Of a DNA stretch of 64,000 nucleotides, positions 49,884 to 61,100 are shown one piece after another. This stretch comes from Verrucomicrobiota bacterium. GTDB taxonomy: Bacteria > Verrucomicrobiota > Verrucomicrobiia > Limisphaerales > UBA9464. How positions within the stretch are numbered: the first letter of the stretch is position 1; every line of letters starts with the position of its first letter. The position numbers and the translations under genes are program-made. The stretch covers positions 62,001 through 126,000 of the forward strand of contig JAFLEF010000012.1 of the NCBI GenBank assembly GCA_017309115.1, read 5' to 3'. The notes under the pieces were generated by a model. The model saw nothing but the letters and a program-made list of their open reading frames with translations, was not told where the DNA came from and searched no databases.

Positions 49884-52610
49884 ATGCCGGATACCCCGTC
49901 CACCCCTTGCCTCCCCGGCGCCGTCCGGCGCTGGCCTGGCCCGTGGTCTGTTGTCGTTCTGGGGGTCGCCCTGGCCCTGGCGACCATCCGAATCGGAGCG
50001 GTCGAGAATCCGATGTCCACCGACTGGTGGTCTCTAAAGCCCCTCTCCCGGCCAGCCGTTCCCAAAATCCCGGCCGCCGCCAACGGTCCGATCCATCCGA
50101 TCGACGCGTTCATTCAACAAACGCTGACCGCGCAGGGTCTCCATCCGTCCCCCGCCGCCGACCGCCGCACTCTAATTCGCCGTCTGTACTTCGATCTTCT
50201 CGGTCTTCCCCCCAGCCCGTCGGAAATTGAAGCCTTCGTCACGGATGCTGATCCGCGGGCCTACGAGCATCTCGTGGATCGCCTGCTCGCCTCACCTCAG
50301 TACGGCGAACGCTGGGCCCGACACTGGCTCGATGTGGTTCACTACGGCGAGACCCACGGCTACGACAAGGATCAGCCGCGGCCCAATGCCTGGCCGTATC
50401 GGGATTACGTCATTCGCAGTTTCAATCAGGACAAACCCTACACCCGATTCATTCAGGAGCAGGTGGCGGGAGATGTCCTGTTCCCGGGAACCCGCGATGG
50501 TTTCGAAGCGCTGGGGTTCATCGCCGCGGGGCCGTGGGATCTGATCGGTCACGCTGAAGTGCCCGAATCCAAGCTCGACGGCAAAGTCGCCCGCCACCTC
50601 GACCGCGACGACATGGCGGTCAACACCCTCCAAACCTTCAACAGCCTCACGGTCCAGTGCGCCCAGTGCCACAATCACAAGTTCGATCCCATCTCCCAGG
50701 AGGACTACTACAGCCTCCAGGCCGTGTTCGCCGCCGTGGATCGCGCCGATCAAAAGTACGACTTCGAGCCGGATGTGGCGCAGCAGCGAAAGACACTCAA
50801 AACTCGCCGGACCGAACTCACGTCCCACCGACAATCGATCCAGGATGCTATCGCCACCCGAGCGGGTCCGGACCTCAAGCAACTCGACGAGCAGATCGCC
50901 GCCGCCACGAAAGCGGTTCAACGCAGCGAAGCCAACGGCTACCACAGTGCCATTGAACCCAAGGCCGATGTTCTGAAGTGGGTCCAGGTCGATCTGGGCC
51001 AATCCCAATCGTTGGCGTCGGTGGTGCTGCATCCCTGCCACGACGACTTCAATCAGATCGGCGCCGGGTTCGGCTTCCCGGTCCGCTTCCGAGTAGAAAT
51101 CTCCGACGATCCGGAGTTCGCCCGCGGCGCACAGCTCGTCGGAGACTACACGCAGACCAACTTCGCCAATCCCAAACTTCAGCCGGTCAAGGTGGCCATT
51201 GATGGTCGCACCGCCCGTTATCTACGAGTCACGGCCACCCAACTCGCACCCCGGCAAAACGATTACATTTTCGCGCTCGCGGAATTGTCCGCCCTGACTC
51301 CCGACGGCCGGAATGTGGCGCGCGGCGCGGCGGTAACTGCGTTGGATTCAATTGAGGCGCCAGTGCGCTGGCAGAAGGTCAATCTCACGGACGGCTGGTT
51401 TCCCGGGCAGGATCCTCTCCGCAATCCGGAGATCGGCACGTTGAAGCAAAGCCGCACGAACCTGCTGGCTCGGGTGACCACCCCGGAGGACCTGTCCGCC
51501 CTCGCAACCCTGGAGCAGGAGCTGAAGGACGTTCAGTCGCAATGGGACCAATTACCCGCCCAAGGCACCGCCTTTGTCGCGGCGGTCTATCAGGGTTCCG
51601 GCGCCTTTACCGGCACCGGCGCGCAAGGCGGCAAGCCGCGTCCGATTTATCTGCTCAGCCGTGGCAACATTCAGAAGCCAGGACCTGAAGTGACCCCCGG
51701 AACTCTCGCGTGCTTGCCCGACCTTCCCTCGCGCTTTGAATTGCCGGCCAACCATGCGGAAGGACTCCGCCGGGCCGCTCTCGCCGAATGGCTCATCAGT
51801 GTTCAAAACCCGCTGACCTGGCGATCGGTGGTGAATCGCGTCTGGCAGTATCACTTCGGACGCGGGTTGGTGGATACGCCCAATGACTTCGGGCGCATGG
51901 GCAGCCTGCCCACTCATCCGGAACTGCTCGATTGGTTGGCCGTGGAGTTTCGGGATGGCGGGCAATCCTTGAAATCGCTCCACCGGCTCATGGTCACCAG
52001 CGCGACCTACCAACAAGTGTCCGCCGTAACCCAGCCCGAAGCCGCCCGCACCGATTCGGATAACCGATATCTCTGGCGTCAGAACCGGCGGAAGCTGGAG
52101 GCCGAAGCTGTCCGCGACGCCGCACTCTCGGTCGCCGGCGTTCTGGATCTGAAGATGGGCGGCCCGAGCTTCAAGGACTTCGTGGTCGAGAAGCCCGAGC
52201 ATTCCCCGCACTACGAATACCGCCTGCACAATCCCAACGATCCCGCGACCCACCGCCGCACCATTTACCGCATGATCGTGCGCTCGCAGCCCCAACCGTT
52301 CCTGACCGTGTTGGACTGCGCGGATCCCTCAATGCAGGTGGGCAAGCGCAACGAAAGCGTCTCACCGCTCCAGGCGCTCGCGATGATGAACAATCCGCTC
52401 ATGCTGACCTTGTCCGGCCAGTTCGCCGCCAAGTTGCAGGCGGCTGGGGGCACACTCCCCGAGCAGATTCGCCAGGCCCATTTCGAAGCCCTGGGACGCG
52501 CCCCCACGGCGGATGAACTCGCTGCACTCACTCGCTACGGTCAAACCCACGGGCTCACCAATGTCTGCCGGGCTCTGCTCAATCTGAACGAGTTTTCCTT
52601 CGTCGACTGA
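49884..52610 (+). CDS. DUF1549/DUF1553 secreted protein with a discoidin-like insert
   Basis: 908 residues. After a signal peptide (about 1-38) comes the DUF1549 region with RRLYFDLLGLPP, PQYGERWARHWLD and VQCAQCHNHKFDPI. The last has a C-x-x-C-H motif that could bind heme c and is typical of the planctomycete/verrucomicrobial family. Residues around 345-510 insert a discoidin-like (F5/8C) beta-sandwich (WVQVDLGQSQSL, ARYLRVTATQL). The DUF1553 part follows (PLTWRSVVNRVWQYHFGRGL, LLDWLAVEF, ATYQQ, LWRQNRRKLEAEAVRD). Such proteins always pair with a DUF1501 partner, here starting 2 bases after the stop. A role in degradation or binding of complex organic matter is suspected in the literature but not proven. 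Confidence 0.9.
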   Translation: MPDTPSTPCLPGAVRRWPGPWSVVVLGVALALATIRIGAVENPMSTDWWSLKPLSRPAVPKIPAAANGPIHPIDAFIQQTLTAQGLHPSPAADRRTLIRRLYFDLLGLPPSPSEIEAFVTDADPRAYEHLVDRLLASPQYGERWARHWLDVVHYGETHGYDKDQPRPNAWPYRDYVIRSFNQDKPYTRFIQEQVAGDVLFPGTRDGFEALGFIAAGPWDLIGHAEVPESKLDGKVARHLDRDDMAVNTLQTFNSLTVQCAQCHNHKFDPISQEDYYSLQAVFAAVDRADQKYDFEPDVAQQRKTLKTRRTELTSHRQSIQDAIATRAGPDLKQLDEQIAAATKAVQRSEANGYHSAIEPKADVLKWVQVDLGQSQSLASVVLHPCHDDFNQIGAGFGFPVRFRVEISDDPEFARGAQLVGDYTQTNFANPKLQPVKVAIDGRTARYLRVTATQLAPRQNDYIFALAELSALTPDGRNVARGAAVTALDSIEAPVRWQKVNLTDGWFPGQDPLRNPEIGTLKQSRTNLLARVTTPEDLSALATLEQELKDVQSQWDQLPAQGTAFVAAVYQGSGAFTGTGAQGGKPRPIYLLSRGNIQKPGPEVTPGTLACLPDLPSRFELPANHAEGLRRAALAEWLISVQNPLTWRSVVNRVWQYHFGRGLVDTPNDFGRMGSLPTHPELLDWLAVEFRDGGQSLKSLHRLMVTSATYQQVSAVTQPEAARTDSDNRYLWRQNRRKLEAEAVRDAALSVAGVLDLKMGGPSFKDFVVEKPEHSPHYEYRLHNPNDPATHRRTIYRMIVRSQPQPFLTVLDCADPSMQVGKRNESVSPLQALAMMNNPLMLTLSGQFAAKLQAAGGTLPEQIRQAHFEALGRAPTADELAALTRYGQTHGLTNVCRALLNLNEFSFVD

Positions 52611-52612
52611 CC

Positions 52613-54127
52613 ATGAATCACGGATCTCCTTTTCATCGCGCCCCACTCCGGAAGCCGCTGGTCCAGTCGCGCCGGGAGTTCCTCTTCCAGTCCGGCGGAG
52701 GCCTTGGTGGATTGGCGTTGGCCAGCCTGCTGGGCCATCAGGGCTTGCTCCAGGCCGGCAGCGCGCCCCGTACCTTCCCCTACCCGGCCCCGCCGAGTCG
52801 TCCCCGGGCGAAGCGGGTCATCCAGCTGTTCATGGCGGGCGCCGCCAGTCATCTCGATCTGTTCGACTACAAGCCTGAGTTGGTGAAACGCGACGGCCAG
52901 AAGAGCGACTTCGGCGAACACGTCGAGGCGTTTCAGGATGGTCTCGGGCCTTGGATGAAGCCGGTGTGGGCCTTCCGGCCGTACGGCGAATCCGGCAAGC
53001 TGCTGGGCGAACCCGTGGCCGCCCTCGGGCCTGTCGCCGACGACCTCGCCTTCGTTCACAACCTCGTCGGCAAGACCGGCGTTCACAGTCAGGCCACCTA
53101 CCTCCAGGCCACTGGATTCCAGCTCCCCGGATTTCCAGGGATGGGTTCCTGGGTGAGCTACGGACTGGGCAGCTTGAACGAGAATCTTCCCACGTTCGTG
53201 GTGTTGCCCGACCACCGGGGCTTCGCTTCCAACGGACCGAAGAATTGGGACTCCGCCTTCCTGCCGGGTCAGCACGCCGGCACCACGATTTATCCCGGCC
53301 GGGAGAATCCGATCAGCGATCTCTTCCCCGGTCCTGCCGGTGACTTCGTCTCCCCGCAAAGCGAGCAAGCGACCCAGGCCCTGCTATCCCAGCTGAACCG
53401 GCGTCATGCAGCCGCCGACGAAGGTGACGCCCGGCTCGACGCCCGAATTCGCAGTTACGAACTGGCCGCCCGAATGCAGCTCGCCGCCCCGGAAGCTCTG
53501 GATATCTCCCGGGAACCCGATTACCTGCTCGAGCTTTACGGCATCCGGAGAAACCCGCCGACCTGGCCTTCCGAAATCAATGCCGAGGAGGAAATGGATT
53601 ACTTCGGCCGAAAATGTCTGGTCGCCCGGCGCCTGATCGAACGCGGCGTTCGCTTCGTGCAGATCTGGAGCGGCAACGACAACAGCTTCCCGCGCCGCAA
53701 CTGGGATTCCCATGAGGACATCCGGCGCGATCACGGCCCGCTGGCGATGGGCTTCGCCCGGGGCGCCTCGGCGCTGATCCAGGATCTGAAACAGCGGGGT
53801 CTGCTCGAAGACACCATTGTGCTGTGGACGACGGAATTCGGGCGCATGCCGAGCTCCCAGGGAGGCAAGGGCCGGGATCACAATCCGTACTGCTTCACCA
53901 ACTGGGTCTGCGGCGGCGGCATCCGGGGCGGGGTCACCTGCGGCGAGAGTGACGAGTGGGGTTACAAGCCACGCGAACGGAATCATCCCACGACCGTGTA
54001 CGACATCCATGCCACGATGCTGCATCTGCTGGGCATCGATCACACCCAACTCACCTTCCGTCACAACGGTGTCGACCGTCGCCTCACCGACGTCCACGGC
54101 GAAATCATCGAGGGCCTGCTCGCGTAG
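52613..54127 (+). CDS. DUF1501 Tat-exported protein
   Basis: 504 residues with SRREFLFQSGGGLGGLALASLL as the twin-arginine signal near 19-40. The DUF1501 body follows, with an alkaline-phosphatase-like fold by family knowledge (AGAASHLDLFDYKP, WTTEFGRMP, GRDHNPYCFTNWVCGGG). The gene starts 2 bases after the stop of the DUF1549/DUF1553 gene, as in many Planctomycetota and Verrucomicrobiota, so the two are translated as a pair. Function of the pair is uncertain. Confidence 0.92.
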   Translation: MNHGSPFHRAPLRKPLVQSRREFLFQSGGGLGGLALASLLGHQGLLQAGSAPRTFPYPAPPSRPRAKRVIQLFMAGAASHLDLFDYKPELVKRDGQKSDFGEHVEAFQDGLGPWMKPVWAFRPYGESGKLLGEPVAALGPVADDLAFVHNLVGKTGVHSQATYLQATGFQLPGFPGMGSWVSYGLGSLNENLPTFVVLPDHRGFASNGPKNWDSAFLPGQHAGTTIYPGRENPISDLFPGPAGDFVSPQSEQATQALLSQLNRRHAAADEGDARLDARIRSYELAARMQLAAPEALDISREPDYLLELYGIRRNPPTWPSEINAEEEMDYFGRKCLVARRLIERGVRFVQIWSGNDNSFPRRNWDSHEDIRRDHGPLAMGFARGASALIQDLKQRGLLEDTIVLWTTEFGRMPSSQGGKGRDHNPYCFTNWVCGGGIRGGVTCGESDEWGYKPRERNHPTTVYDIHATMLHLLGIDHTQLTFRHNGVDRRLTDVHGEIIEGLLA

Positions 54128-54130
54128 TTT

Positions 54131-54215
54131 GTTTAGTTGAGAGTTGAAAGTTGAAAGTTGAGAGACCGGAACGCACTCGCTTACCGCTTACCGCTTACCG
54201 CTTACCGCTTACCGC
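54131..54215. repeat. TTGAGAGTTGAAAG run followed by five GCTTACC repeats
   Basis: Between the DUF1501 stop and the prepilin gene. TTGAGAG/TTGAAAG units occupy about 54137-54164, matching the ends of the dispersed elements at 151-272 and 37438-37550. A separate tandem of five perfect GCTTACC heptamers covers 54179-54213. Replication slippage could vary the count. Confidence 0.88.
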
Positions 54216-54279
54216 TTTGCCTCTCCACTGGTTTGTTGGAAGTTGACCGTGAGCAGCGAGGTCTGGTTAATCCGACGCC

Positions 54280-55071
54280 ATGACCACTGGTGTGAACCGT
54301 CCGCTGCCGTCTCGGGCCTTCACCTTGATCGAACTTCTGGTCGTCATCGCCATCATTGCGATTCTCGCGGGCTTGCTTCTTCCCTCCCTGGCCCGCGCCA
54401 AACGACGAGCGCTCGAGGCCAATTGCCTCTCCAACTTCCGCCAGTGGGCCATTGCCGCCAATCTGTATGCGCTCGATGACGGACGGGGTCGACTGCCCGC
54501 ATTCGGCGACATCGGCAACAATCCCTGGGATGTCGCGGATGCCATGGTGCCCGCCCTGCAAAACTACGGCCTGTCCGTTCCGATGTTCTTCTGTCCGGTT
54601 CGGCCCAAGGAACTGACCGAGGCGCGCGCTTGGCTGCTGAAGCAGAAGAAGCGCGAACTCATCAACAACGAAGACCTCCGCTTCTACTACGCCCAACGTT
54701 GGACGTTCGGCTTTGCCATCATCCAGCACAGTTGGTGGGTGCCGCGCTCGGGACGCCCAGGCTACCGCGTCACCTCCGCCACCACCCGGGTCAACACCAA
54801 CACGATCGCCGAAGGCTGGCCGACCCGACTCGAGGATCCGGGAGCGTCGATCAGCCCCATTCTGACCGATACGCTGTACCACGACGGGTTCACCACGAAC
54901 TTGGCTGTCGCGTGGGGCGGACATCCGACCAAGAACGTGGACTCCGGATTCCAAATTCAGGGCGGCGGCGCGGAGTCGATCTCTCGAGCCTATGCGGACG
55001 GACACGCCGACGCCGCGCGCAAGGCGGCCATCGTGTGGCGTCACTTCGGCAACTGGACCAGCTTCTACTGA
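54280..55071 (+). CDS. Type IV prepilin-like / pseudopilin-family protein
   Basis: 263 residues. The N-terminus ...[17 protein letters not shown] has the class III signal: Phe14 as the mature first residue, Glu18 at +5, and a long hydrophobic helix. The usual Gly at -1 is Ala13, which is common in this phylum. The mature part has the layout typical of verrucomicrobial and planctomycete prepilin-like proteins (NNLRQ-like [21 protein letters not shown], later H-x-D: YADGHADA). Many such genes per genome are known and their export machinery is type II/IV-like. It stands alone between repeats, so no pilus operon context is seen. Confidence 0.9.
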   Translation: MTTGVNRPLPSRAFTLIELLVVIAIIAILAGLLLPSLARAKRRALEANCLSNFRQWAIAANLYALDDGRGRLPAFGDIGNNPWDVADAMVPALQNYGLSVPMFFCPVRPKELTEARAWLLKQKKRELINNEDLRFYYAQRWTFGFAIIQHSWWVPRSGRPGYRVTSATTRVNTNTIAEGWPTRLEDPGASISPILTDTLYHDGFTTNLAVAWGGHPTKNVDSGFQIQGGGAESISRAYADGHADAARKAAIVWRHFGNWTSFY

Positions 55072-55192
55072 TCCCAAGCCCATCCGGCGGTGAGAAAAAC
55101 CGGTGAGGACCCGGAGGGAAATGGTGAGGGCGAGCCAATTGCCTTGTCCAAATGTCACAATCCAGAAACTTTCCTCCAGTTCCCCCGCTCTT

Positions 55193-58100
55193 ATGGCTAT
55201 GCACTGGTTCTTTCGTTTCGGCCGATGGCTGGGGCGTGTTTTGTGGATCCTGCCAATGGCCTTGTGGGCCGCCGCGTTGGATCCGGCCGTACTCACGCCC
55301 ATCGATATTGGACCCACCGAGATTGCCGGAACCCTCGAACGGTCAGGCGACACAATCCGCCTGACCGCCGCCGGCACGGGCATTGGCGGTCGGAGTGACG
55401 GGTTTCAGTTCGTTTGGACCCAGTTCACCAACGACTTTGACCTGAAGTTCCGGGTCTCGGCCCTCACCGCCACCGATGTACTGGCCCGGGCGGGTCTGAT
55501 GGTCCGGGAAAGTCTGGAAACCAACGCCCCTTTCCTCGGTCTCTTTGCTACACCCACAGCCGCGGGAAGTCACATCCTGTTGCGCAGTTCCGGGGCCATA
55601 TCGTCTCCGCAAGCCGGATACTTCCCGCCGAACCTTCCCCACAGCTGGCTGCGGCTTCGCCGAACCGGAGAACTCTTCACCGGCTTTGGCAGCTTCGATG
55701 GAGTCAATTGGACGCTCATTTCCTCCAACTCGATCTTCCTGACCAACTCCCTCGTTGGCTTTGCCGCCACCAGCCGGAATCCGTCAGTGGCCACCCTCGC
55801 CGAGTTTTCCGATCTCGCGGATGCCGATCCCGCCGCCCCTCAGGTGCCCCTTTCGCTGTCTGTGGAGCCTCCGGGACCCACCAGCCGCCGGTCCGCCATT
55901 GTTGTCAGCGAAGTCATGTATCATCCCGCCGACCGGACCGATCTCCGCAATGGGGAGTTTGTCGAACTCTACAACTCCCAGCCGTTCTTCGAGGATCTCT
56001 CTGGTTGGCGCCTGGCCGGCGATTACGAGTACACCCTTCCTCCCAATACGGTGATTCCCGGCGGCGGATTCCTGCTGATTGCCCCGAACCCAGCCGACGT
56101 GATGGCGCTGTACGGGGTCAGCAACGTGCTGGGCGGCTTTACCAACACGTTGTCCAACAGCTCCGGAGAAATTCGGCTGCTGAGTGAACGGGGGGCGGTG
56201 CTGTTCGAACTGGAATATCGCGACAAGGATCCCTGGCCATTGGCGGCGGATGGCTCCGGTCATTCGCTGGCATTGGTGCATCCGAGTTATGGTGAAGCGG
56301 ATCCTCGGGCTTGGTCGGCCAGTGCCCGTCCGGGCGGATCCCCTGGGGCTTGGGAGTATGCCGACCAACAGCCGCGTCGGCAGGTCCGGCTGAACGAACT
56401 GCTCGGCCGCGCTGGCGCCACAGGTCCCGGTCCCTTTGTCGAACTCTTCAATTCCGGCTCGCAGGAGGTCGATCTAACGGGATGTCGCCTGGGCTACCAT
56501 GAGCTGGCTCCGTCTTATGTGTTCCCCGCCGGCACCCGGATTCCTGCCCGCGGATTCCTCAGTGTGACCCCGGCAGAGCTCGGCTTCGCGCTGCGATTGG
56601 ATGCCGAGACCTTGTTCCTGCGTTCACCTGCCGGAGCGGCTGATGGAGGTGCGGTACTTGATGCCGTACGGTTTGATCCGAGTCCGGCGGGGGTATCGCG
56701 CGGTCGTTGGGCCGATGGCACCACTGAATTCTATGAGCTCGCGACTCCGACTCCAGCCGGCACCAATGCCCCGCCCCGGCCGACCGAGATCGTGTTCAAT
56801 GAGATCATGCACAGTCCGCTGACCGGTGACACTGATCTGGAATATCTCGAACTGCACAACCTGAGTTCTCGAACCCTTTCGCTGGCCGGTTGGCGAATCG
56901 AAGGCGGTGTCGAATTCACGTTTCCACCCACCGCCCAAGTTCCCGCTGGGGGGTTTCTTGTGGTGGCCGGAAACGCGGCGCGCCTGCGCTCGGTACATCC
57001 CGAACTCACGGCTGCCAACTGTCTGGGCGACTTCCAGGGCAACCTATCCAGTCGCGGGGAGCGTCTGGTCCTGCTTCGACCGGAAATCATACCCGATGGG
57101 GCCGGACAACGAGTCGTCCTCACTCCCGCCGACCAACTGACCTACCGGAGCGGCGGTCAATGGGGGCAATGGAACGACGAAGGCGGCAGCAGCCTGGAGT
57201 TGGTCGATCCCCGGGCCAATCGCCGGTGGGGGGGCAACTGGGCGGATAGCGATGAGTCCCGCCGCGGCCAATGGACCACCATTGAAGCCACCGGCGTGCT
57301 GGATTTGGGCGCGGGCAATGCGGACGCCCTGCAGGTGGGTTTGCTGGGGGAAGGCGAAGCCTTGCTGGATAATCTCGAAGTGATTGGACCCGCCGGCACC
57401 AACGCAGTCGTGAACGGGGATTTCGAAGGTCCCACCCCGGGCTTTGCCGCCTTGGGCAACCACATTCGCTCGTCCTTGGAAACCACCGAAGGCGACGGGA
57501 GTTCACGGTCGTTGCATTTGCGCGCCAGCGGCAATCTCGACACCGGGGCCAACCGGGTTCGCTTTCGATTCCCGCGCAATCTGAATCCCGGTGACACCTA
57601 CACGTTGCGAGCCCGGATGCGTTGGTTGAAGGGCTGGCCGGAACCTCTGCTCCGGGTCCGCGGCAATTGGTTGGAAGCCACCGGTCGTCTGCTGGTGCCC
57701 GAACGCGCTGGCACTCCGGGCGCCGCCAATTCCCGGCGACTCGACAACGCCGGACCCGCCCTCGCAGAAGTCACCCACCACCCGGTGCTGCCGGCGGCGA
57801 ATGACGCGGTGATCGTATCCGTCCAGGTCGATGATCCCGATGGCGTGGAGAGCGTCCGACTCCACTGGCGGGTGGATCCGATCCTCGAGTACTCGGTGTT
57901 GGAAATGCGCGACGATGGCGCGGGCGGCGACGAGCGGGCCGGAGACGGACGTTACTCCGCGACGCTGCCGGGGCAGCCCAATGCCGCGCTGGTCGCGTTT
58001 TGGATTCAAGCGACCGACCGCGCCGGCGTCCCCGCCACCCGTGAGTTTCCCCGCAACGCCCCCGTCAGCGAGGCGCTGATCCGCTACGGAGAATCAGCCG

Positions 58101-61100
58101 CCAACAACGCTTTCGGAACCTATCGACTCTGGCTCACGCGCAAGAACAGCACGACTTGGGGCAATCGCCCCAATCTCAGCAACGAACCCGTCGAAGGCAC
58201 CCTGGTCTATGGAAACTTCCGGGCGATTCACGGCGCCGGATACCGCTTTGCGGGCAGTCCGTATCATCAGCAGTTCACCTCGCCCACCAGCGATGCACAT
58301 TACGTTTGGCGTCTCCCAGGCGACGATCGATTGCTGGGCTCCGACAACTTCAACAAGGTGCACGCACCGGGCAACGGACCGTTCGATGATGACACCACCC
58401 AGCGCGAACAGACCGTGTACTGGATGGCCCGCCAATTGGGTCTGCCCTGGCTCTACCGCCGGTATGTGAACGTTTACGTCAACGGCTCCAAGCGCCGAAA
58501 GCTGATGGAGGACACCCAGGTGGGTAGTGGTGATTTCATCAGCTCGTACTTTCCCAACGACGACCAGGGAGACCTCTTCAAGATCAATCCCTGGTTCGAA
58601 TTCACCTCGGAGTCAGGAACCTCCCTCAACTTCAGCAACAATGGCTGGGCGGACATGAACGACTACCGGACCACCGGAAACGCCCGCAAGCTCGCCCGTT
58701 ACCGGTGGAACTGGCAACCCCGGGCGGTCGAAGGAACGGTTAATGACTACCGAAGGTTCTTTGCCCTGATCGACGCCGCCAACTCGGTTTCGCAGGAGGA
58801 CTTCATTCGGAATCTCGAGGCGGAGGCCGACATGACCCAGTGGCTGCGCATCTTCGCGCTCAATCATGCCGTCGGGAATTGGGACAGCTTCGGCAATCGG
58901 AACGCCCAAAACATGTACGCCTACCGACCTGAGCGTGGGCGGTGGCAGTTGATCATGTGGGACGCCAACATCGTGTTCGGGAATTCGGGTTCGGACGGAC
59001 CAACCGGTGATGATCTGTTTCAGTACAATGGTGCCGATGGCCCGATGGGACGGATCTATTTCACCCCGCATTTCCGCCGAATGTACTATCAGGCACTGGG
59101 CGAAATCATCGCCGGCCCGATGAACACCAACCGGCTCTCGGCGCTGCTGGATGCGAAGTTCGCAGCGTTCCAGGCCTCGGGCGTCTCGGCGTCCGCGCCC
59201 ACCGCCATTAAGACTTGGGTGCGCTCCCGAATCGGATTCCTCAACACCGTCCTGGCGGATCAGGCCGCCACCTTCACCGCCAAGCTGGACAACCTGCCCA
59301 CCGGCTCCAGCCCGCTCAATCTGATCACGGTCTCCGGGACCGCGCCGTTGGCGGTTCGAACGATCCTGCTCAATGGCGTTCCCCAACCGGTCGAGTGGAC
59401 CTCGGAAACGGACTGGGTCCTGCCGGTCGTGCTGGCTGCGGGCAGCAACACCCTGCGCTTCGAGGGACGAAATGCCGCCGGAGAAATCCATCCGGGTGCC
59501 AACCGTCAACTCACAGTCCGGTTCACTGGTACGGCTGAGTCCGCTGCCGACAAAATCGTGTTCACCGAGGTCCAAGCCCGTCCGCCTACCCCCGGCGCCG
59601 AGTACGTCGAGTTGCTAAACGTTTCGACCACTCAAGCCTTCGATCTCTCGGGATGGCGCCTTTCCGGTCTCGATTACATCTTCCCGCCCGGATGTATTCT
59701 CCCGGCGGGACAACGCTGGGTACTGGCCGCGGATCGGGCGGCGTTTCTCGGCACCTACGATCCCAGACGCGCCACTCTGCGGGATGTCTTCCCCGGAACG
59801 TTATCCCCGACGGGAGAGACGCTGCGGCTGATCCGTCCCGGGACCACACCGGAGGCTGATCAGACCATCACCGCGGTTACCTACCAGACCCAGGATCCGT
59901 GGCCCAACCCGCCCGCCGGCTCCGCCTTGCAACTGGTCGATCCTTCGCGGAGCGAGGACGAACGGATTGGAAACTGGAGTTTCGTGGCTCCTCGGGATCC
60001 GAATTTCACTGAATGGAAGCGGGCACAGGTAACTGCCGCCGTGGGCGCCGGAGGCGAATTGCAGCTCTATGTTTCGGGATATCCTCCCGTCACAGATCCT
60101 CTGGATGTGCGAGGCACGTACTGGGGCAGCATCAATTTTGGTGGCCCGGTTCCTTACGGCGTGCGTTTCGACCGCAACAACGGCGAGCTTTCCGCTAGCT
60201 TTCTGTTCGATCCGAACGATCTGGAGGCCAACAATCCCATGGTGGGTGTCTCCCAGAACGGTTTGGACATTCAGTTCGGGTTCGACGCCGAGAACCGGTT
60301 TGTCGGCAAACTTTCCGCCGACGGAACCAGGATCACCGGAAACTATCTCGGCGGAGGCGCCAGCGCTTCGTTCACGTTCGCCCGGTTGAATCCGGGAGGC
60401 AGCCTGCTTCTGGACGATGTGGCTCTGGTCCGCGGAAATACTCCTGAAGCGGGCGAGAACCTGCTCAAAAATGGCGGCTTCGAGGACAGCCTGATCGGGA
60501 CCTGGCAAGCCGAAGGCAATCATGCCGACAGCGAAACGACCGATCAACAGGCCCACCAAGGAACCCGCTCCCTCCTTCTGCGTGGTAGCACCGGAGGCAC
60601 CGGCAGTCCGACCAACGCGGTGGTTCAGACCGTTACCGGCTTGATTCCCGGCGAGACGCTAACGCTTAGCTACTGGTATCTCGACGGCACCACGGCCCAA
60701 GGGCTCATGGTCCGATTGGGTGACGGAAGTCTGGACCTGCCTGTCCGAACGGCCCCGACCAAGGATCCACACAACGAGTACACACCCGGCTATGCCAACA
60801 CCACCGCGGGTGAGGCGCCTGTTTTTGGCAATTTGTGGCTTAATGAGGTTCAGCCCGACCCGACGAATGGAGCACCTTGGCTGGAACTGTGGAACGCCGG
60901 TAGTTTCCCCGAACCCTTGGATGGTCTGTACCTCAGCGACTCCACGGGATCCCTGACCCGCGACGCGTTTCCCAGCGGACTCAGCGTGGCCCCCGGACAA
61001 TTCCTCCTGGTGGCGCTCGATGGCACCGGAACGCTCAACGTGCCGACCGACCTTCGGACGTCTTTCCGCGCCGCGCCGCAGAACGGAGCCGTGTTCCTCA

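Noticed and set aside
55103-55192. GTG/ATG starts upstream of the CotH/LTD gene
   Set aside because: They would put about 30 residues before a normal signal peptide. The ATG at 55121 has a GGAGG but with only three bases of spacing, so it is possible though less likely.
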